A stretch of DNA of 64,000 nt, taken from the NCBI GenBank assembly GCA_024734495.1, contig JALMQS010000157.1, positions 310,001-374,000 on the forward strand, in the 5' to 3' direction. This stretch comes from Forficula auricularia. Its lineage: Eukaryota; Arthropoda; Insecta; Dermaptera; Forficulidae. Positions 43,657 through 54,929 of this stretch are shown one piece after another (positions within the stretch are counted from its first letter, which is position 1; every line of letters begins with the position of its first letter). The notes under the pieces were generated by a model, which was not told where the DNA came from, searched no databases, and saw nothing but the letters and a program-made list of their open reading frames with translations. The translations under genes were made by a program, and so were the position numbers.

Positions 43657-43824
43657 AGGGGTCGGGTTAGCCGAGGGGCTAGCGTACCAGCCTGCAAATC
43701 AAGTGGACCCGGGTTCAAATCCAACTCGAGGCAAGGGCTAAAAACCTGATCCCTGCATAGAAGTCTTAATTTAATATCACTATCGTACATTGGCTGATGG
43801 CTAGAAGGGCCGAAAAGCCAAAAA
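43657..43824 (+). mobile_element. tRNA-derived SINE, family 1, copy e
   Basis: ggggtcgggttagccgagggg with ctagcgtacc (A box), ggttcaaatcc (43712-43722, B box), actatcgtacattggctgatgg, gggccgaaaagccaaaa tail. Flanked by atatacaaaaata at 43644-43656 and 43825-43837, an exact 13-bp target duplication. Confidence 0.85.
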
Positions 43825-43839
43825 TATACAAAAATAATA

Positions 43840-45035
43840 TTATAAACATTCTCTCCATGTTTATTTTTTACAGTCCTTGGCCTTTTTGTGACCATTCTTG
43901 AAACATAATTAATTCATGATTTTAATAATTATTCAAACACATTCCTTGAATTCTAACTTACAAAACAACTTTTGTACTCACAGGTGCTGTTCCGGGGCAA
44001 TTCTAATGCCCGAAACATTACATGTATTGTACACCTCATTACACATTAAAGTTGAAACATTCCATCAACCAAAAACTCTTTAATGAACATCAAGTAACAT
44101 TATTTTCCTCAACACCTCACAATTTCCATCTAATATATTTATTATTATTATAATATTAATTAATTTTTCGGAACCATTTTTCTTAATATGATATCTTGCG
44201 AAAAGTGCAGACTTACATTTTTATTCTGAACGAAAGATAAAACCTCTCTGAAAACAAACGAGGCCTCGCTTAAAATGATAATGAAGGCAAATTTGCTCTC
44301 TCAAAGAAGAATAAAAAATTGTATTAAAATTTCTAACTATGTTAACGAAGTTTTATATCATATGCAAAAAGTACTTTAAAAGTTTAGACTATAGACTTAA
44401 GTGAAATATGTATATTTTATTTGCATCTGTGATGATGCATTACAAGATTTAATATTATTATTGAGAAGGATTAGATTTTTTAAAGCTTATCTCTCCCTGA
44501 ATAACAAATTAAAGTATTGACGGGGTTGCGCCTGTCAGTTTAAAAATAGTAATCAATAATCCCGGTCATGTGAATTTTTTTTAAAATTAAACATCTATCT
44601 TATTTATTTTCTCCAAATGTCATCTCTATTTATTTTATAATTTTCAATTATCTAAATCAAGTGCGAGTATTACATTTTTATTTATTTATTATTTTTTGAG
44701 GCTCTCTTATTCTAGTAAAAGGATTTTTAGTCTATTTGTATCTCAAAAAACAATAAGAACGAGTGCAACAATTTTCATAGAAACAAAATTACTTGCTCTC
44801 GATTTTTTAGAATATATACCAATATAATACTAATTTGGCTCAATATAAATTGTCGCACTCGCTCATTTAGAATAATATAATTTTGTAATCATAAGGTGAG
44901 GCGCCATTTTTTGACTTCACAACTTTGATTAATTGAATGTTTTTGTAGAAAATTCGGTGGCTTTTTTGACATCAAAGATGTTTTTTTTTTATCTCTGAGA
45001 AAGAAAAATAAGTAAAATTTGAATTTTTATTTAAA
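43840..45035. other. No gene; possible decayed hammerhead
   Basis: 43987-44020 reads ctgttccggggc, nine bases, gcccgaaacattac. The stem and GAAA fit a hammerhead but the CTGANGA box is mutated. The rest is AT-rich without motif. Confidence 0.3.
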
Positions 45036-45039
45036 TCAC

Positions 45040-45215
45040 ACATAATTAATTATAATTATTTATTGAACACGTATAAATAATACAATATAACTACGACGTA
45101 CTCATACTTGAGAACGATCACAGAATAAGTCGATCGAAACGTCGTAGTTATAATGTATTATTTGTTCGTGTCCAATAAATAATCATAAGTAATTATGTGT
45201 GATTTAAATAAAAAT
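45040..45215. mobile_element. PLE-like inverted pair
   Basis: cacataattaattataatta and caatataactacgacgt on the left complement acgtcgtagttataatg and agtaattatgtgtg on the right. Between them GATC...GATC then GAAACGTC (45136-45143) recalls the GAAACGTC hammerhead class, but the core reads TTGAGAA instead of CTGANGA. Confidence 0.45.
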
Positions 45216-45410
45216 TTTAATTTTAATCAAATTAATCACAAAAAAAAGCTTCAACATCTAAGTTTATATCTACTGGAGATATCACTACAAAGTTTTTATT
45301 CTACAAACGAAGTTTTCCGTAAAAAGTAGATCTTCTTAGGTTAATTCCTGTATATAAATTTTACTGGAAATCTTTCCAAGACTCATTACACGTAGGCCTA
45401 GGTGTAGTTT

Positions 45411-45697
45411 CTTCTTCTTCTTCGAGTGCCATACCCGAAACGGGTGTTGGCGCCTCTCCACATATACCTGTGCTGAGTGTCTTTAGCTGTTTTTACACAG
45501 ATATACGGGACCTACTTTTTAAAGCCGGTTCCGAACGGCTAATTTGGAGAGGTCACTTGGCAATTATACTCTTGGTAGGTTGCCATTACTTCCCAAGAGG
45601 AGGCGACTGCAAATATCTATCTGCCGAGATTCGGTCTCGAACCAGCGATCGCCGAGTCAGTGGCCCAACACTCTACCCACTGACCCACAGTGGCCTC
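45411..45697 (-). mobile_element. tRNA-derived SINE, family 2, copy a (reverse)
   Basis: Reverse strand: gtgggtcagtgggtagagtg (A box), ggttcgagacc (45633-45643, B box), a ~200-bp body and a (GAA)n tail. Flanked by aggtgtagttt at 45400-45410 and 45698-45708. Body shared with 52008-52286. The frame at 45470-45724 is incidental. Confidence 0.85.
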
Positions 45698-45709
45698 AGG
45701 TGTAGTTTA

Positions 45710-47230
45710 TTATTACAAAATTGAGAACCACATTTCAGCTTATTAGCTACAATCATTCGATAGCTCATCATAAAACAATACGATTCTTTCTGATCTTTTG
45801 TATTTTTAATCGACGAAAGGAGGGGGTTGTAAATTCAATGGAATGTCTGGTTTTTTTTTGAACCGAAGTTTCTGAATCAAATCGAATCTCTTCTTCATTT
45901 TGAACACAAACATTTTGGCACTGGAAAGAACTTTCTAGGCCGGAAGGGTTTACCTGCGTGTGTTATGCATTTTTTCCAAACAATGCAATAACAAAAACAC
46001 AAGATTAGTAGAATTTTATAAATAAAAGGAGGTATTATTATTCTGAAGTCAATTCATTCCTGTAGCTTGTATAAGCACAAACATAAACATGTATATATAC
46101 CAACAATGTGGTCGTTTGTGACCATACGCAGTCGTAAGGAACTGAACACTACCGGAAATTTCCGAAGACTACCTCGTTTCCTTCGATTTCTCAAAGAATA
46201 AGAATCGGTCAATAAACATTTATTTTATTTATGGAGGCGAAAAAGTTACTAAAGATTGAATGTCCATCCTGAGATCTTCAGCTGAGAACTTTCTTCCTTA
46301 AGATTTATACTGGCGCTTGGCTAGCTGCTGATTCATTGCCTTTTCATCTCTTTGATGAATCCATTTCAATCAAATTGCTCATCTAATTTATCTCATTTGA
46401 GATTGATATGGATTGAAAGGCCATTCATTCCTTTCTTTTCCAATCTCGAGTCTTCGCTCCTTCTCAAAAACCTGAACTGCTCAATAAAAACAACTAAATA
46501 AAAATAGGAGAAATTGTCGATAAGCGGATGATTAGGTCCATTGAAGGGGTTCGTTCATTCTGAAAAAAATCTCGAAATTTTTCCTTTGCTTATCAGACAT
46601 ATCAAAGAACTTTTTTATCACCTGCATCTTTGAAAGAGTTTTAACTGCCTTCTTTTATGAACAAAGAAGCTTGTCTTTCTATTCAGATCCAGGATTTATT
46701 TCTCATAAACGTATCTTAAATTTTATACTACAAGGCTCGCATCTGTGCCTAAGGATCTCTTTGCCGAGAGTAGCAGAATTTTCGAATTTAGAACAATACA
46801 TCAAATATTGTATCCTTTGCTTAATTTAAATATATATCCTTATTATAATCGGCTTGCGCGACGACGCCGCGCCGATATATACAGATGAGCATGAGCACGC
46901 GCCACAAGCAAGCCCGCGTCGAACCCTTCCCAAGACGAGTGTATACCCATGGCATGACTGACCGTCTATAAAACTATATTAAATTCCTTTAGTTGAGTTT
47001 AATTTATAAAAAAAAAGTATACAATTATTAAATTATAGAGTATAATGACGTCACAAGTCAGGGAGGCTCCATGAAAATATGACAGAATGTGAGACAGGGG
47101 GTCTAAAACTCTTGAAATTCGTGTGACGTAATTTATGGACGGCCCCTGATGCCTAGTTTGATTTGAAGTGTCACACAAAAATGTCGCATGAAAAAAACTG
47201 CAATCTTTTAATTATTTAAACTTTAAATTT
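45710..47230. other. No gene; one GC-rich patch
   Basis: 46850-46960 is GC-rich (ggcttgcgcgacgacgccgc), contrasting sharply with its surroundings, with no coding motif. The rest is AT-rich. Confidence 0.35.
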
Positions 47231-47237
47231 ATTAAAA

Positions 47238-47405
47238 AAGAAGGAATTTAATTTTTAGCACAAATTCTAGAATTTTAGAAGAAATATTTTTATATTGCGA
47301 TATCAGAGGGGATTCATCGTCTCCTGAGGGGATGAATCCCCTCTGATATCGCAATATAAAATATTTCTACTAAAATTCTAGAATTTGTCCTAAAAATTAA
47401 ATTCT
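47238..47405. repeat. Near-perfect palindrome
   Basis: Arms of about 80 bp: atttttagcacaaattctag, tatattgcgatatcagaggg and gattcatc on the left, complements on the right, around a loop of fewer than 15 bases (tctcctgagg). MITE-like or foldback. Confidence 0.75.
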
Positions 47406-47549
47406 TTCTTTTTTAATATACAGTATACATTGGTTTTTAACCCGAGCTGATTTTTTAAAAAACATTCCAACTATTTTCAAAAAAAGATGCTCAAATCTTT
47501 AGTTTTATATTTAAATTTATTCTTGTTGTAACTTTTTAAAATATAAAGA

Positions 47550-48205
47550 CACACACACACTTTGACTTTTCAAATGTATTTGCATTTGTGTTGCGTAGCA
47601 CTGTTCTATTAGCCAAGGATCCATTTCAATCCATTCAACAACATAAACAAAACCGTAAAAAATTATTACACCTTACGTTTAGACAACCGCCAATCCATTA
47701 GATTGACCTATTTATCGTACATATTAATATTAGGACAACAATAGTATTTTTTAATATTTAATAAAAAATCTTCCATGGAGAAATTACAATAATTATTACA
47801 ATTTCGTTGCGTTATCCACTTGGTTTCGACTCCTAATTCTCTAAGTCAAAAACATTAACTCTGAAGAACAAATACGAATTTATTTTTTTGTCTCAGAAAG
47901 AAAAATATATGATTCGATAGTACTTTTTCTCCTTAATTCAAATATGAAATCGGTTTTTCATTTCCGAGAGACAGGCATTTATAATATCAAACATTTTAAT
48001 ACTTTCTAAATTCTTAACTACACAATATTCAAACAGTCTGAGTCACCTAAAAAGTAAGAAATGATGCTACATTTCGTCTGTGGAACATTCCTCTTGATGA
48101 TCCAAGAATAATCGGCGAGCGTACTAGGATTCCATTTTCCTTGATACCTCTTTTCCATAGCTGAAATATCGTGATGAAAGTGTTCCCCGAGCTCATCGCT
48201 CACTG
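47550..48205. other. No gene recognised
   Basis: A 61-codon reverse frame at 48018-48203 reads HHDISAMEKRYQGKWNPS and MLADYSW-like text. It recalls short transposon-derived ORFs, but I cannot assign it. (ca)n lies near 47548. Confidence 0.3.
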
Positions 48206-48213
48206 TCCCAAGA

Positions 48214-48395
48214 TTTTTATAAGATGTAAAAGATGTTATAAGATGTTAAAAGATATTTTAAGATATTATAATATGTTATAAGATGTTTTAAGATGTTATA
48301 AAATGTTTTAAGATGTTATAAAAGGTTTTAAGATGTTATAAAATGTTTTAAGATGTTGTAAAATGTTTTAAGATATTTCAAAAAGTTTTTTAGCT
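48214..48395 (+). repeat. Tandem repeat, ~20-bp unit
   Basis: ttttaagatgttataaaatg repeated about eight times with drift, the last units degenerate. Confidence 0.8.
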
Positions 48396-48454
48396 ATTTT
48401 CTTGAAAAATTTTCTTCAGAAATTGAGAATGATGATTAAAAATGTTTAAAAAAG

Positions 48455-48605
48455 TTTTAAAAAGTGCCACAGGTAAGGTCGCGCTACCTCGGGCGGCACC
48501 CTTCCCACGGCCTATTGGCGCGATCCGCGAAATCACAGGTCGTGGGAAGGCACCTTTAGACTGGTTTGAACCAATCACCCGGATTCACTCAAGTCTATCC
48601 CATGT
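48455..48605. repeat. GC-rich insert with perfect 10-bp stem
   Basis: ccttcccacg and cgtgggaagg are inverted around 32 bases. GC content is well above both flanks. Frames on both strands are open for about 60-76 codons, but neither has a motif. Likely a foreign repeat; class unknown. Confidence 0.4.
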
Positions 48606-49434
48606 GAACTCTTCATTTCTCAAAATGTTCCAAATCCCACATCTTTTAAAAAATTTCAATAAATTAAATTAAATAAATACTATTTGTACAATCAATCTCA
48701 CTGAATTACCCCTTTAATTGAAATAAATAATTGATTGGAAAACTTTAATCGATATATTACCATAAAATATTTCTTATCTAAATTCTTATTTTTCCATAAA
48801 CTTAAATAAATAAATAAAATAATAATAATAATAAGGCTAGGGTAAATTCCCTTTCCACATCGACCGAGCCTAATCCCAAAAAACAACTAAGTGATACAAG
48901 AAAATCATAAGTTGGTGTCATCTATTAAATCTGAATCTATTACCATCGGCAAATTAATATCTTTCAAACTAAGTGATAGGTGAAATTTTTCCAGCGCTAT
49001 CTGAGAAAGTGCAACAACTCGATAATAATAATAATTTTTTACTCTTTTTAAAATTCTGCAAATGTATATAAAATATCTCATGAACAAATCTTTAAGGCTA
49101 TATTTTTTAAGTACATTAAAGGGTCTTAAATCAAAAAAGTTTGAGAAATGGTAGTCCTGGTAAGCGTGCGTTGACATGCATATTGATCAACTTTAGAGAT
49201 TAGAAAGAACCAACACAGCCTGCTGGTGGCTAGATAGGCATTCGAATTGAACGATCCGTGTTTCGGGTTGCATCGCCAGGCGTTAACATAAATCCCTTAT
49301 TACTCGGTACGCCTGGGGGCAGGCGAAGGGAGGGTGCCTCCCGGTCGTGCCTAGTATTGGATTTATTCAAAAAATTTCAAATTTCGGCTTTCTAGTTGTA
49401 CAACTTCTGTTTCAAGAATGCAGAAAACATCATT

Positions 49435-49560
49435 AAATTAGGTTAGAGTTGGTGGTGTTTCACAAGGAGATTTTTTAGATAATTTAGATAATTTTAGATA
49501 ATTTAATTTTAACAATGTTTCACTATAAACCAACACCGCGTTCCCTAAATTTTATAGAAA
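49435..49560. repeat. PLE terminal fragment
   Basis: aggttagagttggtggtgttt with cacaaggag, then aacaatgtttcactataaac and caacaccgcgttccctaaat match the PLE termini at 12361-12605 and 13801-13870. A tataattttaga-type stutter lies between. Confidence 0.55.
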
Positions 49561-49617
49561 ACATCATATTTTATATGATTTTATAGATATTTTAAAGCCA
49601 TGTTATAAACATAAATG

Positions 49618-49941
49618 AATAGGTGTTAAATAAAAGGCTCATTTTTCATCAGTTTTTTATTTTTAAATTGGTTATTTTTTATTTATCCAAATATTTTGGA
49701 AATTTTTACAATATTCCTTCTTCAATGGACCCAAAAAATTTGTTCAGTCTCCAAAATTCGAAGAGCCCAGAGACATTTCATTTTTAATTCTGCCCTCAAA
49801 AAACTCTACCAATAACAATTTTTAATTTCTTTTTGATGATTTAACAGGCAAGTCAATTAGCACACGGATTAATTAAAAAAAAAACACCATATAAAATTAA
49901 AAAACTGCTGAAAAATAAGCCTTTTATTTAACACCTATAAG
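49618..49941. mobile_element. MITE with ~40-bp TIRs
   Basis: ataggtgttaaataaaaggc and, on the right, gccttttatttaacacctat, extended inward by catttttcatcagttttt against aaaaactgctgaaaaat. No coding. Confidence 0.65.
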
Positions 49942-50257
49942 AATCCTCCGTTAATTAAGATAAATGAATAATTTATATTTAAGTTTATTATTAATTACTT
50001 ATAAGGGCTTTCCTAACGTAAATAAATTTTCACTTTTGTATTATTTAACAAATGTGCGCGTGAGCGATTCTTTCATTAATAATCGAGGAAAATGACTAAA
50101 AAGGGCACGGATAGAATGATCTCTTTCTTCCTTTATAGCCAAGCAACTAGTTAAGACCTGTTTCAGATTAGAAGAGATTAATTTCTTAATTTCTATTATT
50201 CAAGGAATGACCTTTTGACTTTTGCACTTGGACAAGAACGATACTCGTTATTACACC

Positions 50258-50370
50258 ATTGAATGGTTTTGCTCAATTTTTTTATCAAAATAGTTTCAGA
50301 CGTTTTTGAGATATTTCAAAAAAACGAATTAAAAAACAACACCTTTATACGATTACCCTGTATGGTAACC
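50258..50370 (-). repeat. Family M fragment (reverse)
   Basis: ggttttgctcaatttttt, caaaatagtttcag, ttttgagatatttc and gattaccctgtatggtaa are the complement of the family M 5' end with internal deletions. Confidence 0.5.
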
Positions 50371-50771
50371 TAAAAATCAAACAAAATTATTCGCTAATTT
50401 TTTTGTTTTTATTTTACATAATACATGGCATATCAACTACTAAGGTCATTAGTACTACAGAGTTCCTGACTTCTTTTTTTCTCTCTTCAATTCCATCTTC
50501 ATTATCTTCACTCTTCTATACCTAAAGAAATGAAGAAAAACAAAACAAAAACCAAAGACAAAGAAACAACAACAAAAAATCAAAATCAACAATATAGTAA
50601 ACACAGAACAACAGAAAAACAAAACCTCCGACAAATCATATTCTATATACAAAACACACAAGAAATATCTACGAAGCAAAAATACATATAATATGAAATT
50701 TAACCAAAACAGATAATAATAAAAAGGAGACAGGAAGTAATTATGATTTGAACTACTTTCATTGACTTTTT

Positions 50772-50905
50772 GTTACCCTGAAGAAGGAGAGAATAAATCT
50801 CAAGAAACGTCGGTTTAACGAATAAATGTAAAATAATAAAATCATTATAGTCTTATTTTTTACAACCACCGTGGACTGCCTTCATCAACATCCAATTGCA
50901 TAAAA
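50772..50905 (+). mobile_element. PLE terminus fragment
   Basis: Hammerhead motif followed by gtcggtttaacgaataaatg and, further on, gtggactgcc and catcaacatccaat, which match the right arm of the 22788-23188 palindrome. Confidence 0.55.
50778..50811 (+). ncRNA. Hammerhead-like motif (GAAACGTC class), stem weakened
   Basis: CTGAAGA (50778-50784), stem GAGA/TCTC, two extra A bases, then GAAACGTC (50804-50811). The two extra bases between stem II and GAAA probably impair folding. Confidence 0.45.
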
Positions 50906-51204
50906 ATATTATAATATATTAAATTTGTGAGAAAAACTTTGTTTTAAAAATTGAAATAGATTGTTGAATTCTTTGGGATCCTCCAAAGTATTCTTCAAAT
51001 TTCATTGAATTATGAAGTCAATGAACTTCTCATTTTCCTTTATTTATCCATACCAATGTCAATAAAGCCTACCCTACCTAAATTTTCACTTAACAATAGT
51101 CTACATCTCTAAGAGAGATTATCCTTTAAAATAATTTAAATAATGAAAACAATTTATTTTTCCTCTGTTCACTAAACATATATATACCCTAGCATTCAAA
51201 AAGT

Positions 51205-51385
51205 TGAATTAGTTATTTTCTGTACTTCCTGAAGATGGGTTGATAGCCCGAAATATATATATATTGAAAAAATTTACATCTTTTAATTTTTTTTTAATTT
51301 TAATGTGAAACAAGTGACCAAGAATCCTTAACTCATAGTAAATGAATATTACATATAATATTTATTTACTCTTATTTTTAGTAGT
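51205..51385 (+). mobile_element. PLE terminus fragment
   Basis: Hammerhead motif at 51229-51253, then aatgtgaaacaagtgacc, actcatagtaaatgaata and atataatatttatttact shared with 23310-23390. Confidence 0.55.
51229..51253 (+). ncRNA. Hammerhead-ribozyme-like motif (GAAATATA class)
   Basis: CTGAAGA, T, stem GGG/CCC with loop TTGATAG, GAAA (51250-51253), then tatatata. Core complete, stem II only 3 bp. Confidence 0.5.
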
Positions 51386-51435
51386 AGAACTATTGGTACT
51401 GCTAGCTCTGACGTCACGCGAGAAGAGAGATAGAT

Positions 51436-51675
51436 GTGTCACAAGACAACGCTTGGGCCGATCGTGCCTCTCTATCGCTTGTTATACATGAAAAAGATAC
51501 GTACAATCTCGAATGCATATCAGATATTCATAAGTCAACAACGCTGAGAGGAACAACCATCGATTTGACTTTTTCAAGACACATTACACTTGAAACACTC
51601 CCCTTGATTTCGTACTTTTCCTATCATCGTCCTATCCTTAACAGAATAACGCAGATTAGTGGATCTTTAATATAA
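51436..51675 (+). pseudogene. Possible retroelement endonuclease (EEP-like) C-terminal fragment
   Basis: The frame contains HKSTTLRGTTIDLTFSRHI followed by LISYFSYHRPILNRI. S-T-T-L-x-G-T-x-I-D-L-x-F then Y-F-S-Y-H-R-P-I resembles the last aspartate/histidine segment of endonuclease/exonuclease/phosphatase domains in transposon ORFs, as I recall it. The ATG is probably internal. The rest of the domain is missing. Assignment tentative. Confidence 0.4.
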
Positions 51676-52007
51676 CACATGTATATAAGTTGTAATTTTC
51701 AATTAACTCTTTCTTTGTATTATACAAAATAATCATAATTCAGTGATAATAATTCAATTCAATTAATTAAAGTATGCAATTTTTCATCAATGTTTCTTTA
51801 TGGTGTTATCACGTAAAACTATCGTCCATAAACCGACTTTATAGACAACAATTTTTTTAGGTCAAAATAATTAATAACTATGAAGTCTAGATTTCGTTTC
51901 AAAGCACCCTTTTTTGCAAGGCTATCTACTATTTCATTTCAAAATATTTTTATGAGATGGAATCCAGCAGAAAATGATCTCCATATTTGAATCGTGTAAT
52001 CTCTTTA

Positions 52008-52286
52008 CGGCGACTGTGGGTCAGTGGGTAGAGTGCTGGCTCGCTGACTCAAAGATCGCTGGTTCGAGACCGAGTCTCGGCAGATAGATATTTGCAGTCA
52101 CCTCCTCTTGGAAAGTAATGGCAACCTACCAAGAGTATAATTGCCTAGTAACCTCTCCAAATTAGCCGTTCGGAACCGACGTTAAAAAGTAGGTCCCGTA
52201 TATCTGTGTAAAACAACTAAACACACTCAGCACAGGTATATGTGGAGAGGAGCCGACACCCGTTTCGGGTATGACACTCGAAGAAG
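52008..52286 (+). mobile_element. tRNA-derived SINE, family 2, copy b
   Basis: gtgggtcagtgggtagagtg (A box), ggttcgagacc (52061-52071, B box), body as in 45411-45697 reversed, tail cgaagaagaa. Flanked by aatctcttta at 51998-52007 and 52287-52296. Confidence 0.85.
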
Positions 52287-52299
52287 AATCTCTTTACTA

Positions 52300-53405
52300 G
52301 AATTAAAAATTTTTGAACAAGTGGATAAAATGTATGAAATTGCATTCACTAATTAATTCATGTATATGACTTCTAAAGGCTGAATTTCCTTTCATTTTTC
52401 TGTATCTTACAATCTCTAATTACCCAAAATCTTACTCCATATATGTACCTTTGACTTCGAGCCAATATTTGAAATTACATCTCTTCTCTCTAGGATGCGA
52501 AACTAAATCCTGACTTATAGTGAAGATGTGAGCAAAGCGTCAAAAACAAACAAACTTAATTTCTAAACTTCGACCTTTTAAAGTAAACTTTGTAAGTGAA
52601 CAATAATTCCAGTTATAACTGGAATGACAAATCCAGATGCCTATGTAGTGAGCCGATTATGCCGGTTGGATAGCTAGAAAAGATATTTCTCATTGTCTCG
52701 CTTTGTTCGAGTTCCGTTTTTTGCATTGCTGTTTTGAACGGGAATTCGGCCATCAGCTTCGCCTCGTCCACTCACCCTCGATCACAGGGCAAGTGTCCAT
52801 TCAATGACGGAGGTTATCATTTTTTATCTCTTCTTTTCATGTATTCATATAAAATCTAATGGAACAAAAAATAAAATAAAATAAAAACGTCAGATATTTC
52901 GATATTATATCACGAATATCAAAAGAAAAAATCAATGTTGGAAAAATATTGAAACTGATCTTTTTTTAAAGAACAAAATATGTTAATACATCCTATCTAA
53001 ACATTTAAGCTATTCAAGTCTAAAGATTTGCTTTTTTTTTATTTTATTTTGATTAAATCCTTGCCTGGATGCATCTCCATTGATGGCCGAGCTTTTCCTC
53101 ATAATATCGCTAACTTTTTTTAACATTTCTTCCGCTGTTATTTTATATATTCTACAACAATTCTTTATATAAAATCTTTAATAAAAAGAAAAGTTGTTTG
53201 GTTTTTCGAAGTTATTTTTTTCTTATTCTTTTTTTTTTCCTTTACATCCTTTTACTCTTTTAATGGATATGAAAATATTTGACTCATGCCTCTACATTTT
53301 ATTATTTTTCTTAGTTATCGTTCGTTTTAGCTTATTCATAAATGCTCCAAATGTTAGGAATAAAATAAAACATACCTGCCTAAAATAATATTTTATTTTT
53401 ACAAG
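52300..53405. other. No gene; one GC-richer patch
   Basis: 52640-52800 is GC-richer (gagccgattatgccggttgg, cttcgcctcgtccactc) without a recognised motif. The rest is AT-rich. Confidence 0.35.
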
Positions 53406-53411
53406 AATGAA

Positions 53412-53871
53412 ACCTAGTAGCACACAGTTTCAAACTTTATACAGTAGAACCTCGAAGATCCGGCACACTTGGGGATCTGCCAATGCCGAATTACCGATTT
53501 TGCCGGATTAATGAGGTCTTTCAAAAAAACTTACTTGTACAAGGAAATATGTCAGTAATAACAATTTATAAAGACCAAAAACATGTACTTTATTTACAAA
53601 CTAACATAAGGTATAAACAGTAAATGTGTATTTCATTTCAAATGAGTCTTTATGGGCACCTTAGCTGATATTTCAATGTTCAATCAGCGATGTCGTCTAA
53701 TGATTTTGAGGGAGTCGCACTAAATCTTTCGAATTTCGTTAAAAAATCGAGTCTGCCAGACTATCGAGTGCCGGATTATCGATGTTCTACTGTAGTAAGA
53801 TATCTATATAGATTTTTAGACTCTATATAGTTACTATATATATTAGTTTGAAACTGTGTGCTACTAGGGAA
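53412..53871. mobile_element. Palindromic element hosting a pogo-like MITE
   Basis: Outer inverted ends ctagtagcacacagtttcaaa and tttgaaactgtgtgctactag. The inner 53442-53792 is a separate element, so the outer element is only about 110 bp. Confidence 0.7.
53442..53792. mobile_element. pogo/Tigger-like MITE, second family
   Basis: TIRs cagtagaacctcgaagatcc and, reversed, cagtagaacatcgataatcc, flanked by TA on both sides. 351 bp, no coding. The CAGTAGAACCTCGA-type end is typical of pogo-related elements. Confidence 0.75.
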
Positions 53872-54348
53872 CTTTTAAGCAATTATAGAGCTAATAGTTT
53901 AAAAACCAATTTTAGGAAATTCCTGCTTGTTAGAACACTGAGCATCTTAATAGTGTTTTTATTAGCAGGTATATAGCATTAATTTTAATTATGATGTTTT
54001 TATTACCGTTACGCAAATGAATTATTAATTCTATAGCCGAATATTCATGAAAACTATATTATAAAAATTAAAGAAAATTTAGAAAAATTCATGATTTGTG
54101 AATATAACATTTATGATTACAAATTTCATTTTGAGTAATGGATTTAGACTATTTGTTCATATATAGAGATTTGTGAAGAAGTTAATAGTAAAATAGAAAA
54201 TTGATGTTAACCTCAAGAGATTTAAACCAGATTATACTTAATTAAAGCAATTCCCAGGCGACATATGTTGTCGTTGCTTTGTTTTTGATTTGTTTTTTGC
54301 TCATCTAATGAAGTTTTATGAAATGTAATTGAAGGACCTGAACATAAA

Positions 54349-54460
54349 GTTACAGTGAGCAGTTGATATGATTTACTTGATAATATTTTATACTCTTCCT
54401 GCTACTCTCGGTTAAAAAATATTATCAAGTAAATAATATCAACAGCTCACTGTAACTATA
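54349..54460. repeat. Stem-loop, ~42-bp stem
   Basis: gttacagtgagcagttgata and atttacttgataatatttt pair with aaaaatattatcaagtaaat and tatcaacagctcactgtaac across a 26-base loop. Confidence 0.7.
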
Positions 54461-54618
54461 TAATATATTATATTATATTATATTATATATACTACTATAT
54501 ATCAAATAAATTCAAATCTTTCAAAAAGTAATTTTCAACCGCTTAATAAAAGCCAAACGTATCGGGAGAATTTCGCCCTTTGTCAATGGAATTTAATGAA
54601 TTGAAAAAAGAAAAAAGT

Positions 54619-54670
54619 TGCCTTTTCTAAGGAATTGAGTGTTGCATTTTATTCCTTAGAAAAGGCAACA
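54619..54670. repeat. Stem-loop, 19-bp stem
   Basis: gttgccttttctaaggaat and attccttagaaaaggcaac are perfect complements around tgagtgttgcatttt. Confidence 0.75.
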
Positions 54671-54678
54671 AAGGATTT

Positions 54679-54925
54679 CATCCATTTCCATCCATCCACC
54701 CGCACAGACCAAATAAAATAATCCCACTTTTTGGCTTCTGGGCGAAACCCCATGTAATTTTTGCCAAAACCGTCAGGTCCTAAAACTCAACTTGATTGAA
54801 TACTACAATTTGTGACTTTGGTTGAGACCATGCCTTCCGTAGTCTTTACCTGAGGACCGTTTGAATTCGCGCTTCCCGCGAGACCAATTGCAATACTTAA
54901 TCTGCTTCGCATTGGATAAAGTAAA
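54679..54925 (+). repeat. Repeat family B copy 2
   Basis: Diverged copy of 842-1175, same order of blocks from (ccat)n to gcttcgcattggataaag. Confidence 0.6.
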
Positions 54926-54929
54926 TAGC

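Noticed and set aside
43632..43895. 87-codon reverse frame
   Set aside because: Antisense of a family 1 SINE.
45470..45724. 84-codon frame
   Set aside because: Lies on the antisense strand of SINE family 2.
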